Shown in pieces: positions 32,907 to 42,260 of a DNA stretch of 64,000 bases. Position numbers and translations under genes: made by a program. The stretch lies in the NCBI GenBank assembly GCA_947259095.1, contig CAMYLA010000011.1, positions 64,516-128,515 on the forward strand, in the 5' to 3' direction. The stretch is from an uncultured Acidimicrobiaceae bacterium. Lineage in GTDB: Bacteria; Actinomycetota; Acidimicrobiia; Acidimicrobiales; SZUA-35. How positions within the stretch are numbered: the stretch's first letter is position 1; every line of letters starts with the position of its first letter. The notes under the pieces were generated by a model. The model saw nothing but the letters and a program-made list of their open reading frames with translations, was not told the origin of the DNA and ran no database searches.

Positions 32907-34054
32907 CCGGCCCGATCACTGCGGCCTCCGGGTTGGCGTCGACCGCGGCCGGCGGAACCGGGCCATGGCCGGTCCCGGCCGGGCTTCCCGACGGCGTGTT
33001 CGAGGTGGCCCGCACGCTGCGGCGGCAAGCGTGTGCGCTCTCCGGTGAGCTCCAACCATCGTCCGAAGACGACGAGGACGGCCGGCTGGCGGAGCTGCTC
33101 ACCGCCCCGCTTCGCCTCGACCACCCGTGGCCGGCCCCGGCCGCCCCGGTGGCGGTGGCCGGTGGTTGGGTCCACGCCGAGGTGATCGACGATGACCGAT
33201 CACTACTCGACATGCTCCTCGACCGGCGGCCATCGTCGGGCCCCGAGGAGACGGCGGCCCGCTGCCAGGAGCTCCGACTGCCGGTCAGCCCCTACCGGCC
33301 GTTGCCGTCAATGTCGGGCCGGCGGCCCGGACATGCCTCCTGCGAAGCCTCCTCGGCCTGCGTCCGCCCACCGGAAGACCTGTCACTGGACAACCCGTCA
33401 CCGGACAACCTGTCACTTGACAACCCCTCACCGGACGACCTGCCGCTGGACAACACCGTCGTGGTCGACTTGACCACCCACTGGGCCGGGCCCCTGATCA
33501 CCAAGCTGCTGGCCGAGGCCGGGGCCAGCGTGATCAAGATCGACCCCGACTGCCGGCCCGACGGGTTCCGGGCCAGGCCGAACCTCTACCACCACCTGAA
33601 CGGGGCCAAGGAGATCATCGATCTCGATCTGCGGAACGGCCAACACCGGCGCCGGTTCGAGGGGCTGCTGGCCGGTGCCGACCTCCTGGTCGAATCCTTC
33701 TCCCGGAGGGTCCTGGCGAACCTCGGCTACCGTCCCTGCGATCTGTGGGCGCTGGCACCCCGACTGTCGATGCTGTCGGTCAAGGCCTACGCAGCCGGCA
33801 GCCCGGAACGCAACTGGCTGGCCTATGGCCCCGGTGTCCACGCCGCCAGCGGCCTCGGCCTGATCGGCAGACAACCGACGCCGGCCCCGCTGGCCTACCC
33901 CGATTTCCTGACCGGGCTCACCGGCTACCTTGCCGCCCTCCGGTTGTTGCATCACGGGGCGCAGCATCGCACAGCCCATCGGATGGTGGAGGTGAGCCTG
34001 GCCGCCGGCATCGAGCCGCTGGTGGCCCGAGCCCGAATGCCGGCCGATGGCTGA
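32903..34054 (+). CDS. CoA-transferase family III-like protein with atypical domain order
   Basis: 383 residues. The family III N-terminal unit begins only at about residue 185 (NTVVVDLTTHWAGPLITKLLAEAGASVIKID) and runs to the catalytic-Asp region (PLAYPDFLTGLTGYLAAL, D334), after which the protein ends without the small domain. The first 150 residues instead contain GGWVHAEVIDDDRSLLDML and ETAARCQELRLPVSPYR, which resemble the small-domain end of a family III unit. It therefore looks like a permuted or internally deleted tandem fusion; mycobacterial proteins with a similar layout exist. Linking the parts is a DNLSLDNPSP repeat. It overlaps the upstream hydratase by 4 nt and the downstream one by 8 nt. 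Confidence 0.8.
   Translation: MTGPITAASGLASTAAGGTGPWPVPAGLPDGVFEVARTLRRQACALSGELQPSSEDDEDGRLAELLTAPLRLDHPWPAPAAPVAVAGGWVHAEVIDDDRSLLDMLLDRRPSSGPEETAARCQELRLPVSPYRPLPSMSGRRPGHASCEASSACVRPPEDLSLDNPSPDNLSLDNPSPDDLPLDNTVVVDLTTHWAGPLITKLLAEAGASVIKIDPDCRPDGFRARPNLYHHLNGAKEIIDLDLRNGQHRRRFEGLLAGADLLVESFSRRVLANLGYRPCDLWALAPRLSMLSVKAYAAGSPERNWLAYGPGVHAASGLGLIGRQPTPAPLAYPDFLTGLTGYLAALRLLHHGAQHRTAHRMVEVSLAAGIEPLVARARMPADG
33376..33455. repeat. 30-bp in-frame tandem repeat (about 2.7 copies)
   Basis: The units encode DLSLDNPSP, DNLSLDNPSP and DDLPLDN, forming the flexible linker between the two parts of the CoA-transferase-like protein. Copies differ at a few third positions, so the repeat is not brand new. 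Confidence 0.8.
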
Positions 34055-34754
34055 TCCGGTTCGCCTCGAGCTGGTCGATGGTGCCGCCGTGGTGACCCTC
34101 GACGCCCCGCCGCTGAACATCTTCGACCTCGCCATGCGGGACGGGCTGATCGAGGCGTTCGGGGCGGTCGGTGAACTGGATGATGTGGCGGCGATGATCC
34201 TGCGGGCCGACGGTGACCACTTCAGCGCCGGGGCCGACCTGTCGGAGTTCGGCTCGGCCGAGTCGATCTTCGAGGCCCGCCGTATCCGTTGGGATCGGGA
34301 CCCGTGGGGCCTGCTGTGGGACCTGCCGGTACCGACCGTGGCCGCCCTCCATGGCGTTGCGCTCGGCAGCGGCCTGGAGATGGCCCTGTTGTGCGACATC
34401 CGCATCGCCGGCCCGACCACCAGGACCGGGCTCCCCGAGACCAAGCTCGCCATGTTGCCGGCCGCCGGCGGCACCCAGTCCTTGACCAAGGCCGTCGGTC
34501 CGCACCCGGCGGTGCCGATCGTGGCGCTGGCCGAGACGATGACGGCCGACGAGGCACTGGGGTTCGGCATCGTGTCGTTCACGGCCGACGACCCGGATCG
34601 TCGGGCGTTCGAACTGGCGGCCCGGTTCGCCGGCTTCGATCGGGCCGCCCTGGTGGCGACCAAGCGGGCGCTGCGGGGTGCCGCCGACCTGCCACTCCAC
34701 CAGGGCCTGGCGCTGGAACGACGGCTGGCCCGCGGGGTGGTCGCCGGCCGCTGA
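34047..34754 (+). CDS. Enoyl-CoA hydratase/isomerase family protein
   Basis: 235 residues. Blocks are AAVVTLDAPPLNIFD, LRADGDHFSAGADLSEF, LHGVALGSGLEMALLCDIRIA, and LPETKLAMLPAAGGTQSL. PETKLAMLPAAGGTQ is close to the hydratase consensus PE.xLGxxPGxGGTQ, and the Glu of PET is kept. It overlaps the CoA-transferase-like gene by 8 nt. It is slightly shorter than usual (about 255) because the C-terminal helices are trimmed. It probably hydrates or isomerises the enoyl-CoA made from the substrate handled by its operon partners. Confidence 0.9.
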   Translation: MADPVRLELVDGAAVVTLDAPPLNIFDLAMRDGLIEAFGAVGELDDVAAMILRADGDHFSAGADLSEFGSAESIFEARRIRWDRDPWGLLWDLPVPTVAALHGVALGSGLEMALLCDIRIAGPTTRTGLPETKLAMLPAAGGTQSLTKAVGPHPAVPIVALAETMTADEALGFGIVSFTADDPDRRAFELAARFAGFDRAALVATKRALRGAADLPLHQGLALERRLARGVVAGR

Positions 34755-34785
34755 CCGAGAGCCCGCCGACAGCGGGAATGGGCCG

Positions 34786-36096
34786 CTATTCGACGTCGAG
34801 CGCCTCGGAAACCAGCGCTGCGATGGCGCTGCGCTCGGAGCGGCTGAGGGTCACGTGAGCGAACAGCTCGTGGCCCCGCAGGCTGGCTATGACCGAGGCG
34901 ATACCGTCCCGCCGACCGACCCGCAGATTGTCCCGTTGGGCGACATCGTGGGTCAGGATGGCCCGGCTGCCGGTGCCGAGCCTGCTCAGCGCGGTCAGCA
35001 GCACGCTGCGCTCCAGGTTCTGGGCCTCATCGATGATCACGAACACGTCGGTCAGGGTCCGGCCCCGGATGTAGGTCAGCGGCAAGACCTCGATCAGCTC
35101 CTGCCGCTTGATCTCGTCGCGAGCGTGCTCGTTTGTGATCGCCTCCAGCGCATCACCGACGGCGTCGGTCCAGGGCCGCATCTTCTCGTCCTCGGTGCCG
35201 GGCAGGAAGCCGAGGTCCTGGCCGCCGACGGAGTACAGCGGGCGGAAGATCATGATCTTGCGATGAGTCTGGTGCTCAAGCACCGATTCCAACCCCGCTG
35301 CCAGGGCCAGCACCGACTTACCGGTACCGGCGGGCCCACCGACCGAGACGATACCGATCGACTCGTCGGCCAGGAGGTCGAGGGCGATGCGCTGCTCGGC
35401 GTTTCGGCCCCGAACCCCGAACATCGAACGATCCGGGACGAGGCGGACCTTGCCGTCGGCCTGGACCCGGGCCAGGGCCGATTGGCCGGAACCCTGGAGG
35501 ATCATGCCGGTGTGGGTCGGCAGCTCGGCCGCCTCCGCCAGCTCGATGACCGAGTTCTCGTAGAGGCGATCGATGGCGTCGGCGGTCACCGAGAGCTCGG
35601 TCATGCCCCGCCACTCGAGATCGGCGTCGACCTGGTGCAGGAACTCCTCGGCCGCAACCCCGACCACGCCGGCCCGGAGCCGCAACGGCAGGTCCTGGGT
35701 CACCAGCACCACCCGACGGTTCTCGGCCTGGAGGTTGAGGGCCACCATCAGGATCCGGTAGTCGTTGCCCGGCTCGGTCCGCATCGCCTCGGGCACCAGG
35801 TGATCGGACCCGTGGTTCAGTTCGACCCGGACGGTGCCCCCGTCGCCGTTGATGGGGAACGGCTCGGTCAGCCCACCGTGTTCCTCCCGAACCTGCTCCA
35901 GCCGCCGCAAGGCGGTTCGAGCGGCCCAGCCGAGCTCCGGATGGTGGCGCTTGGCCTCAAGCTCGGTGAGGACCACGATCGGGAGCACGACATCGTTGTT
36001 GCCGAACGCATCGAGGGCGGTCGGGGCGCTCAGCAGCACCGATGTATCGAGGACAAAGGTCGTTCTGGCTTCGATGGTTGGCACCATATTCCTCAT
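34786..36096 (-). CDS. PIN domain-PhoH ATPase fusion
   Basis: 436 residues from the ATG at 36096 (GAGGG 6 nt upstream; ATGs at 36102 and 36087 also in frame). The N-terminal PIN nuclease domain has acidic residues D17 (VLDTSVLL), E46 (LTELEAKR), D112 (PGNDYRIL) and D135 (VTQDLPLR), enough for metal-dependent RNA cleavage. The C-terminal PhoH P-loop domain has GPAGTGKS at 254-261, [11 protein letters not shown] as Walker B, and [17 protein letters not shown]-PhoH (PhoH2-type) proteins of actinobacteria are RNA helicase/nucleases, in mycobacteria linked to a small antitoxin (PhoAT). No antitoxin-like ORF precedes this gene; the 184-bp gap leads to a divergent ligase gene. Probably a housekeeping RNA-processing version. 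Confidence 0.92.
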   Translation of the reverse strand: MRNMVPTIEARTTFVLDTSVLLSAPTALDAFGNNDVVLPIVVLTELEAKRHHPELGWAARTALRRLEQVREEHGGLTEPFPINGDGGTVRVELNHGSDHLVPEAMRTEPGNDYRILMVALNLQAENRRVVLVTQDLPLRLRAGVVGVAAEEFLHQVDADLEWRGMTELSVTADAIDRLYENSVIELAEAAELPTHTGMILQGSGQSALARVQADGKVRLVPDRSMFGVRGRNAEQRIALDLLADESIGIVSVGGPAGTGKSVLALAAGLESVLEHQTHRKIMIFRPLYSVGGQDLGFLPGTEDEKMRPWTDAVGDALEAITNEHARDEIKRQELIEVLPLTYIRGRTLTDVFVIIDEAQNLERSVLLTALSRLGTGSRAILTHDVAQRDNLRVGRRDGIASVIASLRGHELFAHVTLSRSERSAIAALVSEALDVE

Positions 36097-36280
36097 CGGC
36101 ATCCCTCGTCAGATCTTCAGGGCAAATCGGCTCGCCGTCCTGCAGCGGCAGGCCCCCGCAGCGCGGCCTGGAGCACGACGGGCAGGGCCGCTGCACGAAG
36201 CCCTTTGCGTTGGGACCGTGGCAGATGGCACTCTTTCACCGGTACCTGCCACTATCTGAGAAACCAACGTTGGGGGATCC

Positions 36281-37831
36281 GTGAATCTGGCCAGTTTGTT
36301 AGACCTGCCGTCAATGATTGCTCCAGAGTCGGTGGTTCTCATCGACACTACTACCGATGACAGCGCCACCGATGGCACTGCTCAAACCATCACCTACGCC
36401 GAGCTTCGGGCCGCGGTCTCGCAGGCGGCAGGGCTGCTGACCGAACTGGGCATCGGGCCCGGCGACCGGGTCGGGCTGTTCGCCACCAATTCCACCGCCC
36501 TGCTGGAAGCCCTTTTTGCCGTTTCGGCGGTCGGCGCAACGCTGGTTCCGATGAACTACCGGGCCGCCGACGAGGAGGTCACCCACCTGCTGGCCGACTC
36601 AGGGGCCAAGCTGGTGTTCACCGAATCCCGCTACCGGGACCTGATCGAGTCCTGCAGGCCGGCTTCGCTCGACCACACGATCTACCTCGACGAGGACTAC
36701 GCCGCCAAGCGAGACATGGCCGAGGAGTTCCCTCTGGTGGTCGATGTCGACGACGACGAGTTGGCCGCCCTGCTCTACACCTCGGGCACGACGTCGTTGC
36801 CGAAGGGGGTCAAGCTGACCCACGGCTCGCTGAGCGGCTACATCATGGGGGCCAACGACGCCGCCGACGGCTCCGACATGGGGCGGATGATCCTGGCCGC
36901 CCCGCTCTATCACATCGCCGGGCTGACCTCGATGCTGAACGCCCTGTACTGCGGCCGGATCACCGTGGTCATGCAGCAGTTCGACGCCGATCGATGGCTG
37001 GAGCTGATCGACGCCCACGAGGTCACCCACGCCTTCCTGGTACCGACCATGCTGGCCCGGGTGCTCGAGGCCGACGGGCTCGACTCGGCCGACCTGTCCA
37101 GCCTCCAGGCCCTGACCTACGGTGCGGCCCCGATGCCGCCGGCGGTGATCCGGCGAGCCATCGAGCGATTCCCCGCCACCGTCGGGTTCTCCGGTGCCTA
37201 CGGCCAGACCGAGACCACCTCGACGGTGGCGGTACTCGGACCGGACGATCATGTCCTGGACAGCGACGAGAAGAAAGCCAGGCTCAGCTCGGTCGGCCAG
37301 GTCCTCGACGATGTCGAGGTCCGCATCGTCGACCCGGTCGGCACCGTGCTGGGACCGGGCGAGATCGGCGAGGTCCAGCTCCGGACCTACCGGGCGATGG
37401 ACGGCTACTGGGGCTCGGAGGAGAAGACCAGGGTCACCATCGACGGCGAGGGCTGGGTCCACACCGGCGACCTCGGCTATCTCGACGATGACAACTACCT
37501 GTTCCTCAGCGGCCGCTCCGGCGACATGATCATCCGCGGGGGCGAGAACGTGGCCCCCGAAGAGGTCGAGGCGGTGCTGTACGAGCACAACGACGTGCTC
37601 GATGCGGCGGTGGTCGGGATCAGCGACGAGACCTGGGGCGAACGGGTGGTGGCCGCGGTGGTGCTGCGGCCGGGTGGATCGGTCGAAGCGGTGAACGATC
37701 ACGTCAAGGCGCACCTGGCGGGATTCAAGCGGCCGGACGCGATCCACGTGACCGAGGACCTGCCCCGCACCTCCACCGGGAAGCTGTTACGACGCCATCT
37801 GGTGCCCATCATCGAGGAGCTCGGCATTTGA
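36281..37831 (+). CDS. AMP-forming acyl-CoA ligase
   Basis: 516 residues from a GTG with a GGGGGA site about 3 nt upstream. Motifs are LLYTSGTTSLPKGVKL (P-loop; one Ser replaces the usual Gly), GAYGQTETTS, HTGDLGYLDDDNYLFLSGRSGDMIIRGGENV, and the catalytic Lys in STGKLLRR. It activates a carboxylic acid to its CoA thioester. The stop overlaps the TTG start of the tandem CoA-transferase gene, so the two are co-translated and probably act in one pathway: one forms a CoA ester, the other passes CoA on. Substrate unknown. The 184-bp divergent gap to the PhoH gene has a GTGGCA/TGCCAC inverted pair. Confidence 0.93.
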   Translation: MNLASLLDLPSMIAPESVVLIDTTTDDSATDGTAQTITYAELRAAVSQAAGLLTELGIGPGDRVGLFATNSTALLEALFAVSAVGATLVPMNYRAADEEVTHLLADSGAKLVFTESRYRDLIESCRPASLDHTIYLDEDYAAKRDMAEEFPLVVDVDDDELAALLYTSGTTSLPKGVKLTHGSLSGYIMGANDAADGSDMGRMILAAPLYHIAGLTSMLNALYCGRITVVMQQFDADRWLELIDAHEVTHAFLVPTMLARVLEADGLDSADLSSLQALTYGAAPMPPAVIRRAIERFPATVGFSGAYGQTETTSTVAVLGPDDHVLDSDEKKARLSSVGQVLDDVEVRIVDPVGTVLGPGEIGEVQLRTYRAMDGYWGSEEKTRVTIDGEGWVHTGDLGYLDDDNYLFLSGRSGDMIIRGGENVAPEEVEAVLYEHNDVLDAAVVGISDETWGERVVAAVVLRPGGSVEAVNDHVKAHLAGFKRPDAIHVTEDLPRTSTGKLLRRHLVPIIEELGI

Positions 37832-40320
37832 CCGCCGGTCAGCCACTCGACGGCGTCAAGGTCGTCGAGCTGGCCGAGGGGATCGCCGGGCCATACGCCG
37901 GCAAGCTCCTGGCCGACTACGGCGCAGAGGTGATCAAGGTCGAACCGGCCGACGGCGATCGGGCCCGGCGCATCGGTCCGTTCCTAGACCCCGACGGCAA
38001 TGGGGGCGATGATGGCGCGGCGGAGCAGAGTCCGCTGTTTCTGCATCTCAACACCAACAAGCGCTCGGTCATCGACCCCGGCGGGCTGACCGATGATCTG
38101 ATCGAGTGGGCCGACGTCGTGATCCAATCCCGACCGGAGCCCCCGCCAGACGAGCTCCGGGCCCGCCACCCCCGGCTGGTGGTGGCTTCGGTGACCTCAT
38201 TCGGACTCACCGGTCCCAACGCCGGGTACGTCGGGGAGGAGATCGTCCACTACGCCTACGGGGGGCCGATGTCGGCCACCGGAGCCGGAGAGCGGGAACC
38301 GCTCAAGATGGGCGGCGCCATCGGCCAGTACCAGTGCGGCACCGTGGCCGCCGTCTCCATCATGGCCGGGGTGATGCTGGCCGGCCGGGACGGCGACGGG
38401 GTCCACATCGACCTGGCAAACGTGGAGACCCAGGTCGGCTCCATCGACCGCCGCATGACCTACCTGCTGTACGCCGCCTACCGGGGGGCCAACGTCAACC
38501 GGAATGCCGGGTACCACCTCTCGCCGTTCCCCGGGGGCTGTCGACCGACGCTCGACGGTCACGTCCAGATCTCGACCCTGATGAACTGGATTCCCAGGAT
38601 GCTGACCGTGATCGACGAGCCGGACCTGACCGAGCTCTACCAGGATCCCGGGTTCATCTTCAACGAAATGGTGCCGGAGCTGGCCGACGCCCACCTCCTG
38701 GGCTGGACGCTTTCCCGGACCCGTCAAGATGCGATGGAAACGGCCCAGGAGGTCGGTTGGCCGGTCACCGCCATCAACCGGCCCGTCGACGTGCTGGCCG
38801 ACCGGCACTTCAACGAGCGGGGCTTCTTCGCCTCGGTGGAGCACCCGGTGGCAGGCCACCTACGCCAGGCCGGGGCACCGATCCGGATCGAACACGGCTG
38901 GAAGCTCGACGCTCCGGCCCCGACGCTTGGCCAGCACACCGACGAGGTCATCACCGAGTTGGCCGCTGCCGCCCAGCGGCCCGAGGACACGCCACCGGCG
39001 ACCCCGGCCGGTGGGCGGGAACTACCCTTGGACGGCATCCGGGTCCTCGACATGACCGTGGTCTGGGCCGGGCCGTACACCACATGCATCCTCGGCGACC
39101 TCGGGGCGGAGATCATCCGGGTCGACAATCCGTGGATCTTCCCCTCCGCCACGCGGGGCGTGCTGCCGCGGCCACCCAAAGAACTCATTACCGATGTGGG
39201 CGGGATCTTCGGCGGCTACCCGGACGGCGATCCCGGCGACCGGCCGTGGGATCGGGTGGCGTTGTTCAACGCCCACGCCAGGAACAAGAAGAGCGTGACG
39301 CTCGACCTGCGACAGGATCCCGGTCGGGAGGCATTCCTCCGGCTGGTGGAGCAGTGCGACGTCATGGTCGAGAACAACTCGGTCGACCTGCTCGACAAGC
39401 TCGGTATCGGTTGGGAGACACTCCATGAGCGGAACCCGGAGCTGATCCTGATCAGGATGCCCTCGGTCGGGGTGGAAGGGCCCTACCGCAGCTACCTGGG
39501 CTTCGGCGTGAACTTCGAAGGCCTGTGCGGGCTGACCGCATTGCGGGGCTACGAGGACACCGACCCCACCGAGAGCGAGCCGGTGTTCCACATGGACGCC
39601 GCCTCCGGTTCGGCCGGGGCCTACGCCGCCCTGATGGCGCTGCACCGCCGACGCCGTACCGGCCTCGGCGAGCTGGTCGAGCTGTCACAGTCGGAGAACA
39701 TGCTCAACCACCTCGGCGAGTTCCTGATCGATGCCGACCGAACCGGAGCCAAGCACGGCCCGCTCGGCAATCGCCATGCCCAATACGCCCCCCAGGGATG
39801 CTACCGGTGCCTCGGCGACGACGCCTGGGTGGTGCTGTCGGTCACCGACGATGCGGCCTGGGCCGGTCTTGGCGTGGCAGCCGGCAACCCCGAATGGGCC
39901 GTCGACCCCCGGTTCGCCACCGAGGCCGGACGGCGGGCCCATCACGACGAGCTCGACGAGGTCATCGGCCGGTGGACCTCTCGACACGGCCCTCAGGAGA
40001 TCTTCAGCCGGTGCCAGGAAAACGGGGTGGCAGCCGCGCCGGTGCTTCACGAGCTGGAGGCGCTCGACGACCCCCACCTGCGTCACCGGGGCATGTTCGC
40101 TGAGAACGGCAACCCCGAACTGGGGACCCACCACTACCCGACCCACCTGTGGCGATGGGACGGACCGGACATGGCCTGGGGCCCGATCCCAATGCTCGGT
40201 GGTGACAACGAAGCGGTCTTCCGGGAGCTGCTCGGCCTGACCGACCAGGAGTACCAGGAGCTGGCAGACGGCGGCCACCTCAGCCGGGACTACCTCGATC
40301 CGAACGGCAACCCGCTCTGA
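37828..40320 (+). CDS. Tandem family III CoA-transferase fusion (CaiB/BaiF type), first half degenerate
   Basis: 830 residues starting at a TTG that overlaps the ligase stop (GAGGAG upstream supports it). Two full units: GVKVVELAEGIAGPYAGKLLADYGAEVIKVE and, after a linker near 390, GIRVLDMTVVWAGPYTTCILGDLGAEIIRVD. The second unit keeps the catalytic Asp (VFHMDAASG, D590). In the first the aligned residue is Q167 (GAIGQYQCGTV), so it is probably inactive. This mirrors the fusion at 25858, although the two proteins are only distantly alike. The start of NPHxRxRG-like late blocks (DPHLRHRGMF) is in the second unit. With the ligase it forms an acyl-CoA activation and transfer pair. Confidence 0.9.
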   Translation: MTAGQPLDGVKVVELAEGIAGPYAGKLLADYGAEVIKVEPADGDRARRIGPFLDPDGNGGDDGAAEQSPLFLHLNTNKRSVIDPGGLTDDLIEWADVVIQSRPEPPPDELRARHPRLVVASVTSFGLTGPNAGYVGEEIVHYAYGGPMSATGAGEREPLKMGGAIGQYQCGTVAAVSIMAGVMLAGRDGDGVHIDLANVETQVGSIDRRMTYLLYAAYRGANVNRNAGYHLSPFPGGCRPTLDGHVQISTLMNWIPRMLTVIDEPDLTELYQDPGFIFNEMVPELADAHLLGWTLSRTRQDAMETAQEVGWPVTAINRPVDVLADRHFNERGFFASVEHPVAGHLRQAGAPIRIEHGWKLDAPAPTLGQHTDEVITELAAAAQRPEDTPPATPAGGRELPLDGIRVLDMTVVWAGPYTTCILGDLGAEIIRVDNPWIFPSATRGVLPRPPKELITDVGGIFGGYPDGDPGDRPWDRVALFNAHARNKKSVTLDLRQDPGREAFLRLVEQCDVMVENNSVDLLDKLGIGWETLHERNPELILIRMPSVGVEGPYRSYLGFGVNFEGLCGLTALRGYEDTDPTESEPVFHMDAASGSAGAYAALMALHRRRRTGLGELVELSQSENMLNHLGEFLIDADRTGAKHGPLGNRHAQYAPQGCYRCLGDDAWVVLSVTDDAAWAGLGVAAGNPEWAVDPRFATEAGRRAHHDELDEVIGRWTSRHGPQEIFSRCQENGVAAAPVLHELEALDDPHLRHRGMFAENGNPELGTHHYPTHLWRWDGPDMAWGPIPMLGGDNEAVFRELLGLTDQEYQELADGGHLSRDYLDPNGNPL

Positions 40321-40345
40321 CACTGGAGCCAGAGCCTGCTGGTGG

Positions 40346-41104
40346 TCAGGAGTACAGGATGGAGGCCGACGGGCTACCGACGATCGGGATCGACTCGGCA
40401 CCGTAGGCGAAGTTCAGCACCGTTCGTACGCACCCGTCGTGAATCGGCCGGACGCGGTGGGGGAACGTGTCGGCCCGCAACAGGTAGGCGTCACCGGCGG
40501 TGTGGGACTTGACCGATGCCTGTCCGGCCTCGCAGGCATCGAAGAACTCGAGGTGGCCGCAACCGGCCTTGCAGCTGGGACTCTCGATGAACATGACCAG
40601 GGCCAGCGGGTAGTCGTCGGTGTGAAGGCCGTGGGTGTCGCCCGAGCGATGCAGCATGTTGAACACGTGACGCTCGACCGGATCGTCGGCCAGTTGCAGG
40701 GTCAGGCCGACCAGGATGCCAAGGGTGCTCAGGAGCATCGGATCCCGGTAGAGGGCGCTGATGACCGGTGCCGTCTCGGCGATCTCGATCCCGCCGAGGG
40801 TTGTCATGTGCCGGGGGGTGCCGCCCATGCACTCCATGCGGAAGTCGCGGCGCTTCGCCCTGGCCTGGAGCCGGAGCGCCTCCTGCTGCAGGTCCTCAAG
40901 CGCCGATGGCGTAAGCAGGCCGGGCAGGGCCAGGTAGCCGGAGCGCTCGAACTGTGCGGCGGTGGCGCTGACGTCGACCTCTCGCAGCAGGTCATAGCCC
41001 ATCGCCAGGTCGTGATCCGAGCCACCGAGCCGGAGACCGGCCTGGTTGTGAACCGGGCAAGCTACCTCCGAGCCCGCCTGCACCGCGCCGTTTTCGATCT
41101 GCAT
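40346..41104 (-). CDS. Fe(II)/2-oxoglutarate-dependent dioxygenase-like protein
   Basis: 252 residues from the ATG at 41104 (a longer start at 41146 is in frame; neither has a clear ribosome binding site). The facial-triad pattern is H161-x-D163 (HGLHTDDYPLALVMFIE) with the distal H216 (FPHRVRPI), then an Arg in CVRTVLNFAY that could bind 2-oxoglutarate. The N-terminal half has FERSGYLALPGLLTPSALEDLQ, a common opening for phytanoyl-CoA-type and HalD/ArpA-type oxygenases. It may hydroxylate a small molecule. It lies 63 nt downstream of the DUF3152 lipoprotein gene in the same direction. Substrate not inferable. Confidence 0.8.
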   Translation of the reverse strand: MQIENGAVQAGSEVACPVHNQAGLRLGGSDHDLAMGYDLLREVDVSATAAQFERSGYLALPGLLTPSALEDLQQEALRLQARAKRRDFRMECMGGTPRHMTTLGGIEIAETAPVISALYRDPMLLSTLGILVGLTLQLADDPVERHVFNMLHRSGDTHGLHTDDYPLALVMFIESPSCKAGCGHLEFFDACEAGQASVKSHTAGDAYLLRADTFPHRVRPIHDGCVRTVLNFAYGAESIPIVGSPSASILYS

Positions 41105-41167
41105 AGTGGCCAAATCATACAGTCCGAGACGGCCACCGGGTCGCATCGACCAACGGTGTCAGATGTC

Positions 41168-42154
41168 TCACGATTCGAGGTTCGTCGGGACTGGATCCGG
41201 TGCCCAGGCCGGGAGCGGGGCGTACACCACCGGCCGCCGGGCGGCGTAGTCGAGTTCCCACGCCCGGGGCCAGGGATTGCCGACACAACCCTCGAGACCG
41301 GCGGTCTGCTGTTCCATCACCCCGGCCGGGCGGCCGGCCACCGGGCAGCGTGGCCTCGGGTGCCGCTGACCGATCAGATGCCCGACCTCGTGGTTGACCA
41401 GATAGCCCCGGTAGGTCTCGACGCCGAGTACCCAGTGGTCGACCGCGGTGCGCCAGCGGTCGGCGTTGAGTGCCACGACCGGCCCGTTCTGGCAGCTGAC
41501 GGTCCCGAATGTCTCCAGCGGCAGGCAGAGCCGATCGACATCGTCGCCCTCGGCCAGCACGACCCGGTAGGGGCCATCGGGATCGGCAACGAAACGGAAC
41601 CCGGCCTGGCCCCAGCCCCGGGAATCGTTGAGGATGGCGAGCGCCTCGGCGGCCAGTTTCTCCACCGGGACGTCGTCGACCCATGACTCGAACCGGAGCC
41701 GGACCTGTTGCGGGCTCGCCGCAGCGGCAACGGCACTGGACCCGGATGTGGTCGGGGTCGGGCCCGCCGACGGCGAGACCGTCTCGGACGCAGTCGTCGC
41801 AGCCGCAGCGCTCGTCGATGATGGAGGTGGCGAGGGTGCACCGGCCTCTGAACCGGCCGATGACTGCGCCGAGGACGTGACGGCCCCGGAGGTGGCGGAC
41901 GATCCGCCCGTCGACGAGGGGGTCGACACCGAGATGGTGCCCGGTGTCGACTCGGGTCGATCGGGTGGGGTGGCCGCCGGTCGCCCGGTGTCCACCGCAA
42001 GGGTGATCGACGGCCCGGTTTCGAGCTCGTCACCATCGGTCCCGCCGCCGCAGGCCGCGGCGGCCGCAACCAACAGCGAGAACAACAGCAGCGGCAGACC
42101 ACGGTGAACGACGATGAGCCAATCGTAGTGGCGACGACCGGAGGTGGGCGGCAC
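41168..42154 (-). CDS. DUF3152-type putative metalloprotease lipoprotein
   Basis: About 328 residues from a GTG at 42154 (the best placed start; a longer frame to 42328 exists). A signal peptide LPLLLFSLLVAAAAAC ends in a lipobox Cys. A Ser/Thr/Pro linker of about 110 residues follows. The C-terminal domain has LRFESWVDDVPVEKLA, WGQAGFRF and the zinc-binding HEVGHLIGQRH at 255-265, as in DUF3152 of actinobacteria. So it is probably a surface-anchored metallopeptidase. It is the last of five or six minus-strand genes for membrane proteins. Confidence 0.85.
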   Translation of the reverse strand: MPPTSGRRHYDWLIVVHRGLPLLLFSLLVAAAAACGGGTDGDELETGPSITLAVDTGRPAATPPDRPESTPGTISVSTPSSTGGSSATSGAVTSSAQSSAGSEAGAPSPPPSSTSAAAATTASETVSPSAGPTPTTSGSSAVAAAASPQQVRLRFESWVDDVPVEKLAAEALAILNDSRGWGQAGFRFVADPDGPYRVVLAEGDDVDRLCLPLETFGTVSCQNGPVVALNADRWRTAVDHWVLGVETYRGYLVNHEVGHLIGQRHPRPRCPVAGRPAGVMEQQTAGLEGCVGNPWPRAWELDYAARRPVVYAPLPAWAPDPVPTNLES

Positions 42155-42260
42155 CTGAGCCGGCGCCGGCGCTACGGCCGGGACCAGGGGGTGGCCGCAA
42201 GCTGCGTGCGGCCCGCAGCCTCGGCCTGGCGCTCGGTCTCGGTCCCGAGGCAGCACCGTC

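Noticed and set aside
34786..36280. PhoH2 toxin-antitoxin pair
   Set aside because: No short antitoxin frame overlaps or precedes the PIN-PhoH gene; the upstream gap leads to a divergent ligase.
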